Source: JABWBD01 sp040768665
GTDB lineage: Bacteria > Planctomycetota > Planctomycetia > Pirellulales > Thermoguttaceae
Assembly: GCA_040768665.1 (NCBI GenBank)
Contig: JAXGMN010000015.1
Coordinates: 186,001 to 250,000 of the forward strand
DNA length: 64,000 bases
Direction: 5' to 3'
The number at the start of each line of letters is the position of its first letter. The stretch's first letter is position 1. This document shows positions 42,516-52,800 of the stretch, piece by piece. Below the pieces are notes generated by a model that was not told where the DNA came from, made no database searches, and saw only the letters and a list, made by a program, of their open reading frames with translations. Position numbers and translations under genes: made by a program.

Positions 42516-44570
42516 TCACGTGAGGACTCTTCGTTGGTGCAGCCGCCATTCGATAATCGTCAGCAGGCACGCGGCCGCAGCCAGATAGAACCAGATCGGC
42601 CTGGTGAACCAATCCGCAAGTCGGGTTCCCGGTTCCGGGCCGATCGACTCCGCCGGTGTTCGCAAATCGCTTTCGGCATCGCTGGCCAGGTTGACCGCCA
42701 ACTCGGCGATCGGGCCACTCTCGCCGGAACTGCCGCGAGCGATGCTCCAGACTCCGCACGCATCGAGCGGCGGTATTGCAAGGTAGGCGGCGTCTGCAGT
42801 GGGCTCTCCCTGCCGCGAATATCCCCGGTTTCGCACCGGCAGCGGGCGGCAGTCGCCGGACGGAGAACGGAGGATGAGCGATTCGCCGGCCGTGTGGTCT
42901 GCCAGATCGATCTCGGTCGTCGATCCGGTCGCCAGGGAGGATCGCAATTCGCCCGTCTGACCGGTGAACCAGCCGAGCGAGTTGGCCACCATGATGGGAA
43001 ACGCCGTTCGAAACGCCAGGTCTCCTTCATTGATGTTCACGCTGAGCACGAGGCAGCGTCCGCCGACCCTTCTCACCTCCGCATATACCGGATCGCCCGA
43101 GAGCGCACCGGCCAGGACGTGCGGCGGCTTTGTGAATTTCAACCGTCTGGCGTCCGGCATGACCACGTTGTCGAGGCGGACGTGGGTCATCAGCGGCGAC
43201 TCCTTGTCTTGCTCGGTCACAATCGGATTGGCGATTGGCTCGCCCAGTTCCCATGCATTGCAGCCGTTGCGGGGATCGACGACGAAGACGTTTCCGGCGG
43301 GCAGTTTGTCGGGAACGGCGCGATGCAAGACGATGATGCCGCCGGCGGGCCAGGTCTGCGGAAACTCTTTCTCGACGGTGAGCCGCACGAGCGGATTCGC
43401 TTCGAACACCTTCTGGAGGAACAGGTTGCCCTGCGTAATCAACACGACATTCTGGACCTCTCGTGGAGGCAAGACGGCCCAGGCCCGGTCGTCGGCCGCC
43501 AGCGCGTTGATCTCAGGTTCGGCTTCCCGTCGCGACTCGCCTGCCGCGGGCTTCTGAGGCCCGGTGTCGGCAGCGATACGGATCTCCGTCAGGCTTGCCG
43601 TGAGCGTTCCCCCTTCGAGCGACGTTTTTTCCAGAGATCGTGTAAAGACGCCCTCCGGGGCCAGGTCGAGCGGCAGGACGTCGACGGGAGAACCGTCCAG
43701 ATCCAGTTCGAGGCGGCCCTTCATCGCGTGGCCGGACGCGTTCTTGACGGCGACGAGCACCTCGTAGCCCAGCGGATCGATGAGGCTGCGGCGGACCTGG
43801 AAGCGGGTGATGCCGACGTTCCCGGCGTCCGGGGTGCCGAAGACGCGGCAGGCCACGGGGGTAGAGTCTTTGTCCGTAGTTTCTGCGCGGTGTGCGCGCA
43901 TGTTTGTAGGGTCGAATTCATTCGACCCGGGTGGAATGAATTCCACCCTACTTTGCTTGCGGTCAGCAACGAAGTCGGCGGTGTTGCCGCAACCGTCCGT
44001 GAAGACGATGACCTGGCCGTAGGGATGTCCTGCGATCAGTTGTTTTCCCAGTTCGATGGCCGGGCCGAGTTGCGTGGGGTTGTCGGAAATGCCGATCGAT
44101 CGCAGTGCCCGCCTGAGCGTCGGCACGTGGCTGCTCATGCCCAGGACGACCTCCGGCTCCGGCCCGGCCAGAACGACGGCCATTTCGTCGCGAAACCGGA
44201 GGCCGTCGGCCGCGGCCAAGGCGGCACGAATCGCCGCATCGAACCGCGAATCCTTCACGTCGGTCGCCCGCATACTGGCCGAGTTGTCGACGACCGCCAC
44301 GATCCGCCGTGCCTGAAGGAGTTGCCAGGGGAAATAGGGATCGGCAACCGCCAGCACCAGGAGCGCAACCAGCAGCAATTGAGCCAATAGCGACAACAGG
44401 TGCCGCAGGGTTTGCCAGATCGAGCGGGGCGGCTTTTCGTCGTAGATCTGTTTCCAGAACAGGTTCGTGGATACCGGAACCCGCCGCAGTCGTACCTTGA
44501 GGATGTAGAAAATAACGACGGGGACCGCGAAGACGAACAGCGCCAGTGCAAGAGGGGTTCCGAAAATCAT
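42516..44570 (-). CDS. BatA-type VWA membrane protein
   Basis: A 684-residue protein. Its BatA N-terminal segment (FGTPLALALFVFAVPVVIFY, about 3-22) and a second helix (about 58-80) precede a VWA domain with MIDAS DNSASM (about 94-99) and VIVFTDGCGNTADF. A long beta-rich periplasmic region follows, and a C-terminal helix (about 655-675). BatA-like proteins partner MoxR ATPases in envelope complexes. An in-frame palindrome is inserted in the coding sequence (43906-43951), adding about 15 residues (VEFIPPGSNEFDPTN). Confidence 0.85.
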   Translation of the reverse strand: MIFGTPLALALFVFAVPVVIFYILKVRLRRVPVSTNLFWKQIYDEKPPRSIWQTLRHLLSLLAQLLLVALLVLAVADPYFPWQLLQARRIVAVVDNSASMRATDVKDSRFDAAIRAALAAADGLRFRDEMAVVLAGPEPEVVLGMSSHVPTLRRALRSIGISDNPTQLGPAIELGKQLIAGHPYGQVIVFTDGCGNTADFVADRKQSRVEFIPPGSNEFDPTNMRAHRAETTDKDSTPVACRVFGTPDAGNVGITRFQVRRSLIDPLGYEVLVAVKNASGHAMKGRLELDLDGSPVDVLPLDLAPEGVFTRSLEKTSLEGGTLTASLTEIRIAADTGPQKPAAGESRREAEPEINALAADDRAWAVLPPREVQNVVLITQGNLFLQKVFEANPLVRLTVEKEFPQTWPAGGIIVLHRAVPDKLPAGNVFVVDPRNGCNAWELGEPIANPIVTEQDKESPLMTHVRLDNVVMPDARRLKFTKPPHVLAGALSGDPVYAEVRRVGGRCLVLSVNINEGDLAFRTAFPIMVANSLGWFTGQTGELRSSLATGSTTEIDLADHTAGESLILRSPSGDCRPLPVRNRGYSRQGEPTADAAYLAIPPLDACGVWSIARGSSGESGPIAELAVNLASDAESDLRTPAESIGPEPGTRLADWFTRPIWFYLAAAACLLTIIEWRLHQRRVLT
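43906..43951. repeat. 46-bp palindrome inserted in frame in a VWA gene
   Basis: GTAGGGTCGAATTCATTCG-ACCC followed by GGGTGGAATGAATTCCACCCTAC-type right half; the halves are reverse complements apart from compensated C/G changes. It is readable through in the gene's frame. Confidence 0.8.
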
Positions 44571-44573
44571 GCG

Positions 44574-45452
44574 TCAGCCCTCCAGTCCCGCTTCGCGCAT
44601 CATGCGGAGGATGAGTTCATCGAAGGCGACCGTCGAAGGCGACTGAGTGCACCGCAGGGCATATCGGCGGCAATACTGCCGGACGGCTTCCTGATGCTGC
44701 TGGAAGAGCGTCTTGTAGGTCCTGAGGTTCTTTTCGGTGACGGTCACCTTGCGGAGCGAACCGGTCTCGATATCCATCAACTCGACGTCGCCAAGCTGGG
44801 CCGGGTCGGCTTCCGCGGGGTCGTAGAGTTGCAGAACGTGGGCATCGAAACGCCGGTAGCGGAGTTGATCGAGCCCCGGCTGGAAGCCGCGTTCATCGAA
44901 CAGATCGCTGACGACGACCGCAATGCCGCTGCGGGTGCTGCGATGCAGCAGGCCCTGAACGCAGCGGGCCAGATCCGTGTCCTGGCCGCCGACCTCTTGC
45001 GTTTCGAGAAACCGCATCAAGGGCAGAATTCTCGCCTTGCCGCGGGTGAGGGGAAACTCATCGACGATCCGGCCGGAAAACGACAGGACGCAGACGCGAT
45101 CCAGGTCGGCCAGGGCGATGTAGGCCAGCGCCGCCACGAGACGCCGCGCGAGGTCGAATTTCGCCATCGTGCCGAACCCCATGCTGCGGGAACAGTCGAG
45201 CATGAGATAGACGTGCAGATCCTGCTCTTCCTGGAATCGTTTGAGGAGCAGGTCGCCGAGCCGGGCATACACGTGCCAGTCGAGGTAACGGAAATCGTCG
45301 CCCGGCGCATACTCGCGGTGGTCGGAGAACTCGATCCCGGAGCCCAACTGCATCGTGCGACGCTGGGCGAGGAGCGATCCGCGAAACACGCGTTTCGAGA
45401 TAATCGACAGGTATTCCAGCCGGGTCAGGAAGTCGGGCTCGAACAGGGGCAT
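44574..45452 (-). CDS. DUF58 domain protein
   Basis: A 292-residue DUF58 protein: RRTMQLGSGIEFSDHREYAP, GDDFRYLDWHVYARLGDLLL, then a VWA-like fold (LMLDCSRSMGFG, VVVSDLFDERGF). Usual partner of MoxR ATPases. No membrane helix, so it probably acts at the inner face of the membrane. A TTG 15 codons upstream is an alternative start; neither has a strong ribosome binding site. Confidence 0.9.
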   Translation of the reverse strand: MPLFEPDFLTRLEYLSIISKRVFRGSLLAQRRTMQLGSGIEFSDHREYAPGDDFRYLDWHVYARLGDLLLKRFQEEQDLHVYLMLDCSRSMGFGTMAKFDLARRLVAALAYIALADLDRVCVLSFSGRIVDEFPLTRGKARILPLMRFLETQEVGGQDTDLARCVQGLLHRSTRSGIAVVVSDLFDERGFQPGLDQLRYRRFDAHVLQLYDPAEADPAQLGDVELMDIETGSLRKVTVTEKNLRTYKTLFQQHQEAVRQYCRRYALRCTQSPSTVAFDELILRMMREAGLEG

Positions 45453-45503
45453 GGGCGGCGGCCGGTTAATCAAAGCGCTCAGGAATGGCGTGGGCAATCC
45501 AAG

Positions 45504-46520
45504 CTAAAATCGGACCATCTCCACCGCGTCCTCGGGGACGTGCTCCATAATCCGCCGGACCACGTCATCCGTGCTGATCCCCTCCGCCTGCCCTTCGAAA
45601 TTCAGAATGATGCGATGGCGCAGCGCCGGCAGCGCCATCTCCCGGAGGTCTTCACGGGCGACATGATATCGGCTGTCGAGAATGGCCTTGATCTTGGCCC
45701 CCAGGATCATCGCCTGAAGGCCGCGCGGGCTCGCCCCATAGCGCACGTACTGCCTCGTTGCCGCCGCAGCGAGTTCGTTTTCCGGATGCGTTGCCAGCAC
45801 CAGGGCGATCCCATACCGGCGGACGTCGTCGGCAACGGGAATCCGCCGAGCCAACACGGACATCTCCAGGATCCGGCTGCCTTCCAACACGGCTCGTGCC
45901 TTTGGGTGCAGCGACTCCGTGGTCCGGTCGAGGATCGTTTCGAGTTCGTTCGCTTTGGGATACTTGACCAGCAGTTTGCAGAAGAACCGATCGAGCTGCG
46001 CCTCGGGCAGCGGATAGGTGCCCTCCATCTCCAGAGGATTCTGCGTGGCCATGACGAAAAACGGCTCGCTCAGCTTGTGCGTGATGCCGGCCACCGTGAC
46101 CGAGTGCTCCTGCATGGCCTCCAACAGCGCCGACTGCGTCTTGGGCGTTGCCCGATTGATCTCATCCGCCAGCAGCACGTTGGCGAACAACGGCCCCTTC
46201 TGGAACTCGAACAGCTTGCCGCCGCCGGCGGTCTCCACCACGACGTTGGTGCCGATCAGGTCGGCCGGCATCAGGTCGGGCGTGAACTGAATGCGGTGGA
46301 AGACCAGGTGCAGGGTGTCGGCCAGTGTCCGCACGGTCAGCGTCTTTCCCAGGCCGGGAACCCCTTCCAGCAAGACGTGGCCGCCCGCGATCAGGGCGAT
46401 GAGGGTGTCGTCCAGGATTTCCCGCTGCCCAACGATGACCTCCGAGATTTCGGATCGCAAGCGTTCGAAATCGGCACGGAAGGCGTCGAGTTCCCGCCTT
46501 AGCTCTTCTGTGGTGCTCAT
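45504..46520 (-). CDS. MoxR-family AAA+ ATPase
   Basis: A 338-residue MoxR ATPase. Walker A is EGVPGLGKT (about 53-61), the MoxR-specific FTPDLMPADLIGTNV and Walker B VLLADEINRATPKTQ follow, then the sensor 1 region FVMATQNPLEMEGTYPLPEA. Works as a chaperone-like motor on VWA proteins. First gene of the minus-strand operon moxR, DUF58, batA-like, VWA. Confidence 0.93.
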   Translation of the reverse strand: MSTTEELRRELDAFRADFERLRSEISEVIVGQREILDDTLIALIAGGHVLLEGVPGLGKTLTVRTLADTLHLVFHRIQFTPDLMPADLIGTNVVVETAGGGKLFEFQKGPLFANVLLADEINRATPKTQSALLEAMQEHSVTVAGITHKLSEPFFVMATQNPLEMEGTYPLPEAQLDRFFCKLLVKYPKANELETILDRTTESLHPKARAVLEGSRILEMSVLARRIPVADDVRRYGIALVLATHPENELAAAATRQYVRYGASPRGLQAMILGAKIKAILDSRYHVAREDLREMALPALRHRIILNFEGQAEGISTDDVVRRIMEHVPEDAVEMVRF

Positions 46521-46529
46521 GGCAAACGG

Positions 46530-46557
46530 TTGCGGGGGTCGGCACGGGGTGTATACT
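46530..46557 (+). promoter_or_regulatory. Possible promoter for the giant gene
   Basis: TTGCGG, 16-base spacer, TATACT on the plus strand. The -10 is good and the -35 weak. Transcription from here would put the three 66-bp repeats in a leader of about 260 bases. Confidence 0.25.
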
Positions 46558-46614
46558 TTGCCTCGAATTGGGTGTAGTATGGCACAAAGTGCATCGGGTG
46601 TCTACGGGCGCGAC

Positions 46615-46800
46615 GTGAGATCCGTTCCCCACCGGCCCCGAGCCGGTGGGAAGAGGTTTGGAAACTAGCCGAACGTGCGCGTGAGACCCGTTCCCCACCG
46701 GCCCCGAGCCGGTGGGAAGAGGTTTGGGAACTAGCCGAACGTGCGCGTGAGATCCGTTCCCCACCGGCCCCGAGCCGGTGGGCAAGAGGTTTGGCAACTA
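46615..46800. repeat. Three tandem 66-bp repeats with hairpins
   Basis: Units at 46615-46680, 46681-46746 and 46747-46800 (the last incomplete) begin GTGAGA(T/C)CCGTTCCCC, each containing the hairpin CCCACCGGC-CCCGA-GCCGGTGGG, and the first two end GAACGTGCGC. They fill the space between the divergent moxR and giant genes; the last ends 24 bases before the giant gene's ATG. There is no spacer diversity, so it is not a CRISPR array. Confidence 0.9.
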
Positions 46801-46824
46801 TGGACCCTGATCGGAGGAGCACCC

Positions 46825-49800
46825 ATGGTCCGCGGCAACGCATCTCTGGCTGGATTTGGCCGTCTTCTGCGATTCGGGCTGGTGCTTCTCTGGCTGGCCC
46901 TGCTCGCGGGACCGGCTGCGAGCGGGCAAGTCGCCGATCCCGACTCGCTCTTGGCGGAAGAACGGAAACAGGTGGAGATCGCCCAGCGGTTCCTCACCGT
47001 GCTCGAGGGAAACCCGCGCCGCGGCACGGCCCTGGACCGTATCTACGGGCATCACGTCGAGTTCGGAACCCTGGACGACTTCATGCAGTCGCTCCGGGAT
47101 CGGGTCCAGAAAGTCCCCGACGACGGCACGGGCTGGATGCTTCTCGGACTGTTCGAAGCGCATCGCGGCGAGGATGCCCGCGCCATCGATGCGCTGAAAA
47201 TGGCGGAGAAGTTGCGGCCGGAGGATCCGTTGGCGCCGTACTACCTGGGGCAATCGCAACTGCTGCTCGGGCAACCGGAGGAGGCGGTCGCCGCCTTCGA
47301 GCGGGCCATTGCGAGAAATCCGCGGCAAACCGATTTGCTCGAGGTCTTCCAGCAATTGGGGCGGATCCATCAGCGGGCCCATCGCACCGAGGAGGCGCTG
47401 CGGACCTGGCAGCGGCTGGAAGCACTCTTCCCGGACGACGCGCGCGTGCAGGAGCAGATCGCCATCGTGCTGGTCGAGGAGGGCCAGTACGCCCTCGCAC
47501 TTCCGCGCTATGAAAAACTGGCGACGCTGGCCCGCGACGACTACCGGCGGACGATGTTTCGCATCGAAGCGGCCGAGTTGAAGATCCGCGAAAAGCGCCG
47601 CGACGAAGGGCTTGCCGATTTCGAGGCGCTCTTGGGCGACCTGAATCCCGATAGCTGGCTGCACCGCGACGTCCGCCGCCGCATCGAGGACGTCTTCTTG
47701 CGGACCGGGGATCAGGACGGACTGGTCGGCTATTACGAGAAGTGGCTCGCCTTGCATCCCGACGACGTGGACGGCATGGCCCGGCTGGCGCGGTTCCTGG
47801 CCTCCTCGGCCCGCGTTCCCGAGGCCGCGAAGTGGATGGAAAAGGCCCTCAAGCTGGCCTCCACGCGAACCGAGTTGCGGAAGGCCTTCATCGATCAGCT
47901 CGTCGACGACCAGCGTTACGCCGAGGCAGTCGAGCAGTACAAGCTGCTGGTCGAAAGCGCGCCGGGCAATTCCGACTTTCTGCGCGACTGGGGAAAACTG
48001 GTCCTGAAGAACAAGGACCTCGACGAGAGCGCTCGCAAGGCCGAGGCAACGCGCATTTGGCACAGGATCCTCGCCGCCCGCCCCGACGACGCCCTCACCA
48101 CGGCCCAGGTGGCCGACCTGTTTCGCCAGGCGAACATGAACGACGAAGCGCTCGGGCTCTATCGAAAGGCGATCGAGCAAGCGCCCGGCGAGCCGCAGTA
48201 TCGCGAATACCTGGGCGAGTTCTACCACATCCTCAAGCGGCCCGAAGAGGCGCGGGCCACGTGGAGCGCCATCGCCGAGGGAGAGCGCCACACGGCGGTC
48301 AACGTGGCGAGGCTCGCCGAGATCTACAACAGCTTCGGCTACTTGGACGACGCGGTCAGCCAGATCGCCGAGGCCTGCCGGTTGGACGCCAACGATTTCG
48401 CCCTGCAACGGAAGGCGGCGGAGTATCATTGCCGCGCGGGCAAATTCGACGAAGCGCTTCGGTTGGTTGCCGCCGCCGAATCGCTGGCCGCCAACGCGGA
48501 AGAGCAGGATGCGGTCGTGGCGCAGCGAATCGACGTCTTCCGCTCAAGCCGCCGCCTGGAAGACGAGATCGAGTCCCTGTCGGCCGCCGTGCGTGGAAAC
48601 GAAAACGCCACGCCCCGGCAGTGGCACCTGCTGGCTCGCTATTGCGAAGCCGACAGCCGCTGGGCCGACGCGACCGAAGCGGTGGACCGCGCGCTTGCGA
48701 GCGACGCGAAGTCCATCCCGGTTCTGACAACCGCGGCACGGATCGCGGAGTTGTCGGGCGATTTCGGCCGCGCGGCGGGGATGTACCGCCAGCTTGCGTC
48801 GGCCGACCGGCGCTCGCGGGACGACCACCTCATGAACGTCGCCAGGCTCGAAGCCCAGTTGGGTCGCGCCGACGAAGCGCTGAAGGCCGGACGGGACCTG
48901 ATCGTCGCGGCTCCGGGGAACACCGACAACTACGAGTTCTACGCCCGCCTGTGTTTTCAACTCGGCAAGTTCGAGGACGGAATCGACGCCCTGCGGAAAG
49001 CGGTGCGGATCAATCCGACCGAGCCGCACTTGATCATGGCACTGGGAGCCGCGCTTTCGGAACAATTCCGCACGGACGAGGCGATCGAAGTCTACTGGCG
49101 CGCTTTCGAGAAGACGGACGACCTCGACGACCGCACCAGCCTGACGATGAAGCTGACCGAGCTCTACCTGCAGGTCAACCAGTTCGAAAAGCTGCTGGAC
49201 CGGCTGGAAAGGGAGCGGCGGGAAGAGGACCGGCGGCGCGAAATGACGATCTGCCTGGCCCAGGCGCACCATACGTCGGGCGACTATGGCACCGCGAGGC
49301 AGGAGCTGGAGAGCCTGCTGGGCGAGGACACCCGCGACACAAACCTTCTGCAGCAACTTTCCAAACTGTGCGAGGAAGGGTCGGACCTGGACGGGGCGGT
49401 CGAGTACCAACGGCAGCTCGCGGCGATCGCCCCCGGGCAGGAAACCGAGTATCGGCTGGCGACGCTCCTCGAGACGCGAGGCGACCGGGACGAGGCGAGC
49501 GAGATTCTCCTGAGACTGATGCATCGCGAGGAGGACCCCGCACGCCGCCTGCGGAATATCGACACCCTGCTCAGGCAAGGCGCGTACGAGAGCGTTCTGC
49601 GGATGACCGAGCCCCTGTTGAGCCAGCAGCGAGACGCGTGGGAGCTCTTGTACCGGGAGGGCGTGGCCTGGGCGTCGCTCGACAAGGTCGAGGAGGCCCG
49701 AAACCGCTTCGAGCGACTGCTCTCGCTTCCGTTGGCTCACGACGAATTGGGAGTGGTCGCCGAAGACAAGTTCAAGCAGGCCCAAGCCAAGGCGCGTTCG

Positions 49801-52800
49801 GAGAACGTCCGGGGAATCCAGTCCTCGATGCCCACGCGGCCGTCGCCGTTCACGAGACTGGCGATGGCGTCCCAGATTCGCCAGGCGGCCGGGCTCGATC
49901 CGGATCGGGGTTACTACGGTCCGGGGCGACCGCAGCAGGTCTGGAATCCCGACAGCTTCGGCGATGCACGGATGGCGGCCTACGCCTGGCTCATCAAGTT
50001 CGACGAAGAGAAGGCGACGGAAGACACACCGGCGGCGGAGGAATCCACGCCGTTGGAGAAACGGCTTGCGGAACTGGCCGCTTCCGCCGCCAAAGACGAC
50101 GCAAGCCGCGACACGCTTTACGACTGGATGTACGCCGAGCAACTGCGAGGCAACCCGGACTCCGTCTTCGCCATCGCCCGCCGGCTCGCCAGGCAGGGCG
50201 GTCGCGACGAGCAGCGGTTCTTCCTCACGTCGCTGGCCACCCGCGGGATCGATCCGCGGGCACAGCAGGTTTCCCGCAACGGGGCGGAGAAACCGAAGAA
50301 GGATCCGCTCTCGGCGGAAGACATCGAGCTGATGCTGCGCTGCTATGAATCGCTTGCGGGCGACGACCGCGGACCGGATGGCGTCCTGGTCGGTTCGCAG
50401 ATTATCTACAGCGGCGGCCGGGTCTACGTGCAGGTCGGCGGAAACTGGGTGGCGGTCGCCGGCTTCACGCGCGGCAACCTGTACCTGGCCGGCGTCGTGG
50501 AGGAACTCAAGCTTGCCGGCCGCGACCAGAAAGCCACACAGCTCATCGAGCGGGAAATCGATTCCGCTCGAAGCTCGCAAGAGATTGTGGCAGCCATGTC
50601 CTTGCTGCTGAACGACGAGAAGTACGAGCGGCTCGACGAATGTTTTTCCCGCTGGGTGAAAGCGGCCCGCGAGGACGCGGCCAAGGCCCCCGACGCTTCG
50701 ATCGCCAGCCGCTCGCCGTCGGGCTCGCGAGTCGTCGACGCCCTGACTCCCGCTGCACAACTGCTCCAGAACTGGATGGGGCAACTGGGGCCCGAGGAGG
50801 AGCACGCGAAAATTCTCTCGCTCCTTGACGCGTCGCTCGATCTGGGGGCTGAGATCGCGCGGCGGACACGCGCGGAACGAAGCAGCCGGAGGAGTCGGGC
50901 AGTCTCGCGTCCTCCGCAGATGCGCATGACCCATTTTTCCCTCAAGTACGGCAAGGAGGACATCCGTGTCCAGTTCGACTATCCGAGCTCGAACGACTAT
51001 GTCGGCCAGGGCGTCATTCTGCTCCTCCGGCAGGCGTATGAGATCTTCAAGCGCAACGATGCCGTGGACGAGCTGACTTCCCACCTCGACAAGCGTGTGC
51101 AGGGTGCCGCGGAAGACGAGCGGGTCTACGCCCTGCTCACGTCGGCGTACGTCCGCTGGTGGCAGGAGGAGCGGGACGACGCCCTGGCGCTGCTGACGCG
51201 GGCAAGCGAGCACCTGAAAGACGATCCCGCTTTCCAAGTCGAAGTGGCCACGCTGCATCAGTCCACGGGCAATCTGGACGACGCCCTGGACATCGTCGAG
51301 TCGATCGCGCCGCGCGACCAGAAGCTGGTCGAGCAGCGCGAACTGATGGCTTTGCAGCTTACCGAGCGGCTGGGCGACGTCGACCGGGCTCGCCAGGCGG
51401 CGGAACGGCTTTTTGGGCTGCGTCTGGACAACGCCACACAACTGACCCTGGTCGACCCCATGCGCCGCCTGGGGATGCCTGAGATGGCCGAAGCGATTGT
51501 CTCGCGGGTCCAACGGCGGGCCGGCAGTTCGCTCTCCTCGATGGGCACGCTCATGGCCCTTTATCAAAGCCAGGGCAAGGCCGATCTTGCCCAGCAGTTG
51601 GCCCACACCATTTTGCGCCGAACCGCGTCGCCGTTGTCCAGCGCGTCCGGCGCCGGGCGGAATCCGTTCCGATACTCTTCCTCGACGAGCGATTCGGGAC
51701 TGCGGACGCAGGCCCTGCGGCTGCTCCAGCAGACCGGCGCACTGAAGGAACTGATCGCCCGGCTCGAAGGCCAGATCGAGCGATCGCCCGGCTCGCCCAG
51801 GCTCTACGAGGAGCTCATCGAATACTACGGGGCCGCCAACGACCGCGAGAAGGTGGGCGAGCTTCTGGCCCAAGCCGTCGCCAGCCGGCCCGACGCGGTG
51901 GCGCTGCGGTACCAACTCGCCAAGAACCTCGAATCCTCCAACAAGCACGCCGAGGCGTGCGACCAGTACCTGGAGATTCTGAAGCTGAAGCCGCAGTGGA
52001 TTTCCGACGACTTGTACAGCGTTCGACGCGTCTTCGACCGCGCCAAACGGTCCCGGGACCTGATCAAGGCAGTCCAGAACATCAATCTGAAGTCGTTCCA
52101 GCAGCCCTATTACCTCATTGATCTCGTCGCCGAAATAATGCGAGGCCCCAGCGGCGAGACAAACAAGGAAGACCTGGAGATCGCGCTCGACCTGTGCGAG
52201 AGGATCTTCGACGCGTTTCCGCAATACCGCAACCAGTTGATTTCACGGATGTACGATCAGAACCTGTGGAAGAACGATCGCGTCTTTACGCTCGGGAAGA
52301 AGGCGGTCATTCCCACCGTGGTTGAAGTGTCCGCCACCCCCTGGTTCGGGCTCAACGACATCTACTCGTACAGTTCCGGCGGGCGTGTCAATACGCAGTT
52401 CAGCCAGATGCTCGACGGTGTCCGCGGTTCGCCAAAGATGCCGGAGTTGAAGAAGGCGATCGAGGACCGCCTCAAAGAAGCCCCCGACTGGCGCGGCGGC
52501 GAAGCGATGCTCGCACTGATCGACTTGAAGGAGAACCGCAAAGACCAGGCCAAGAAGCGGCTGGAAGCACTGGTGAGCGACGAGGAAGTGTTTGCGACGA
52601 TGCCGGCCCATACCTGCTGGATCATCGGCCAGGAACTCGACCAATTTGAAGACACGCGTCCGGTCGCCGTCAAGCTCTTCGAGACCGCGGTGGAAAAGCC
52701 GAGTTCGATGAGCCAGATCCAGTATTCTCCGGTCGCGCGGCTGATCGAGCTGTACGGCAACCTGGGCCGCAAGCAGGAAGCCCGCGATCTGCTGAACAAT

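Noticed and set aside
42000..46502. Two long plus-strand open frames (796 and 700 codons) opposite the VWA, DUF58 and MoxR genes
   Set aside because: Composition is that of antisense GC-rich sequence, and the minus strand carries clear family motifs throughout.
46615..46800. CRISPR array
   Set aside because: The whole 66-bp unit repeats, with no variable spacers, and no cas genes are present.
46741..46824. Longer start for the giant protein, 28 codons upstream
   Set aside because: Those codons lie in the third 66-bp repeat; the ATG at 46825 has GGAGGAG and begins a proper signal peptide.
48544..52224. 1226-codon minus-strand open frame inside the giant gene, and a 795-codon one at 56851-59238
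   Set aside because: Both are antisense to TPR and sandwich repeats with coherent plus-strand sequence; no motifs in the antisense products.
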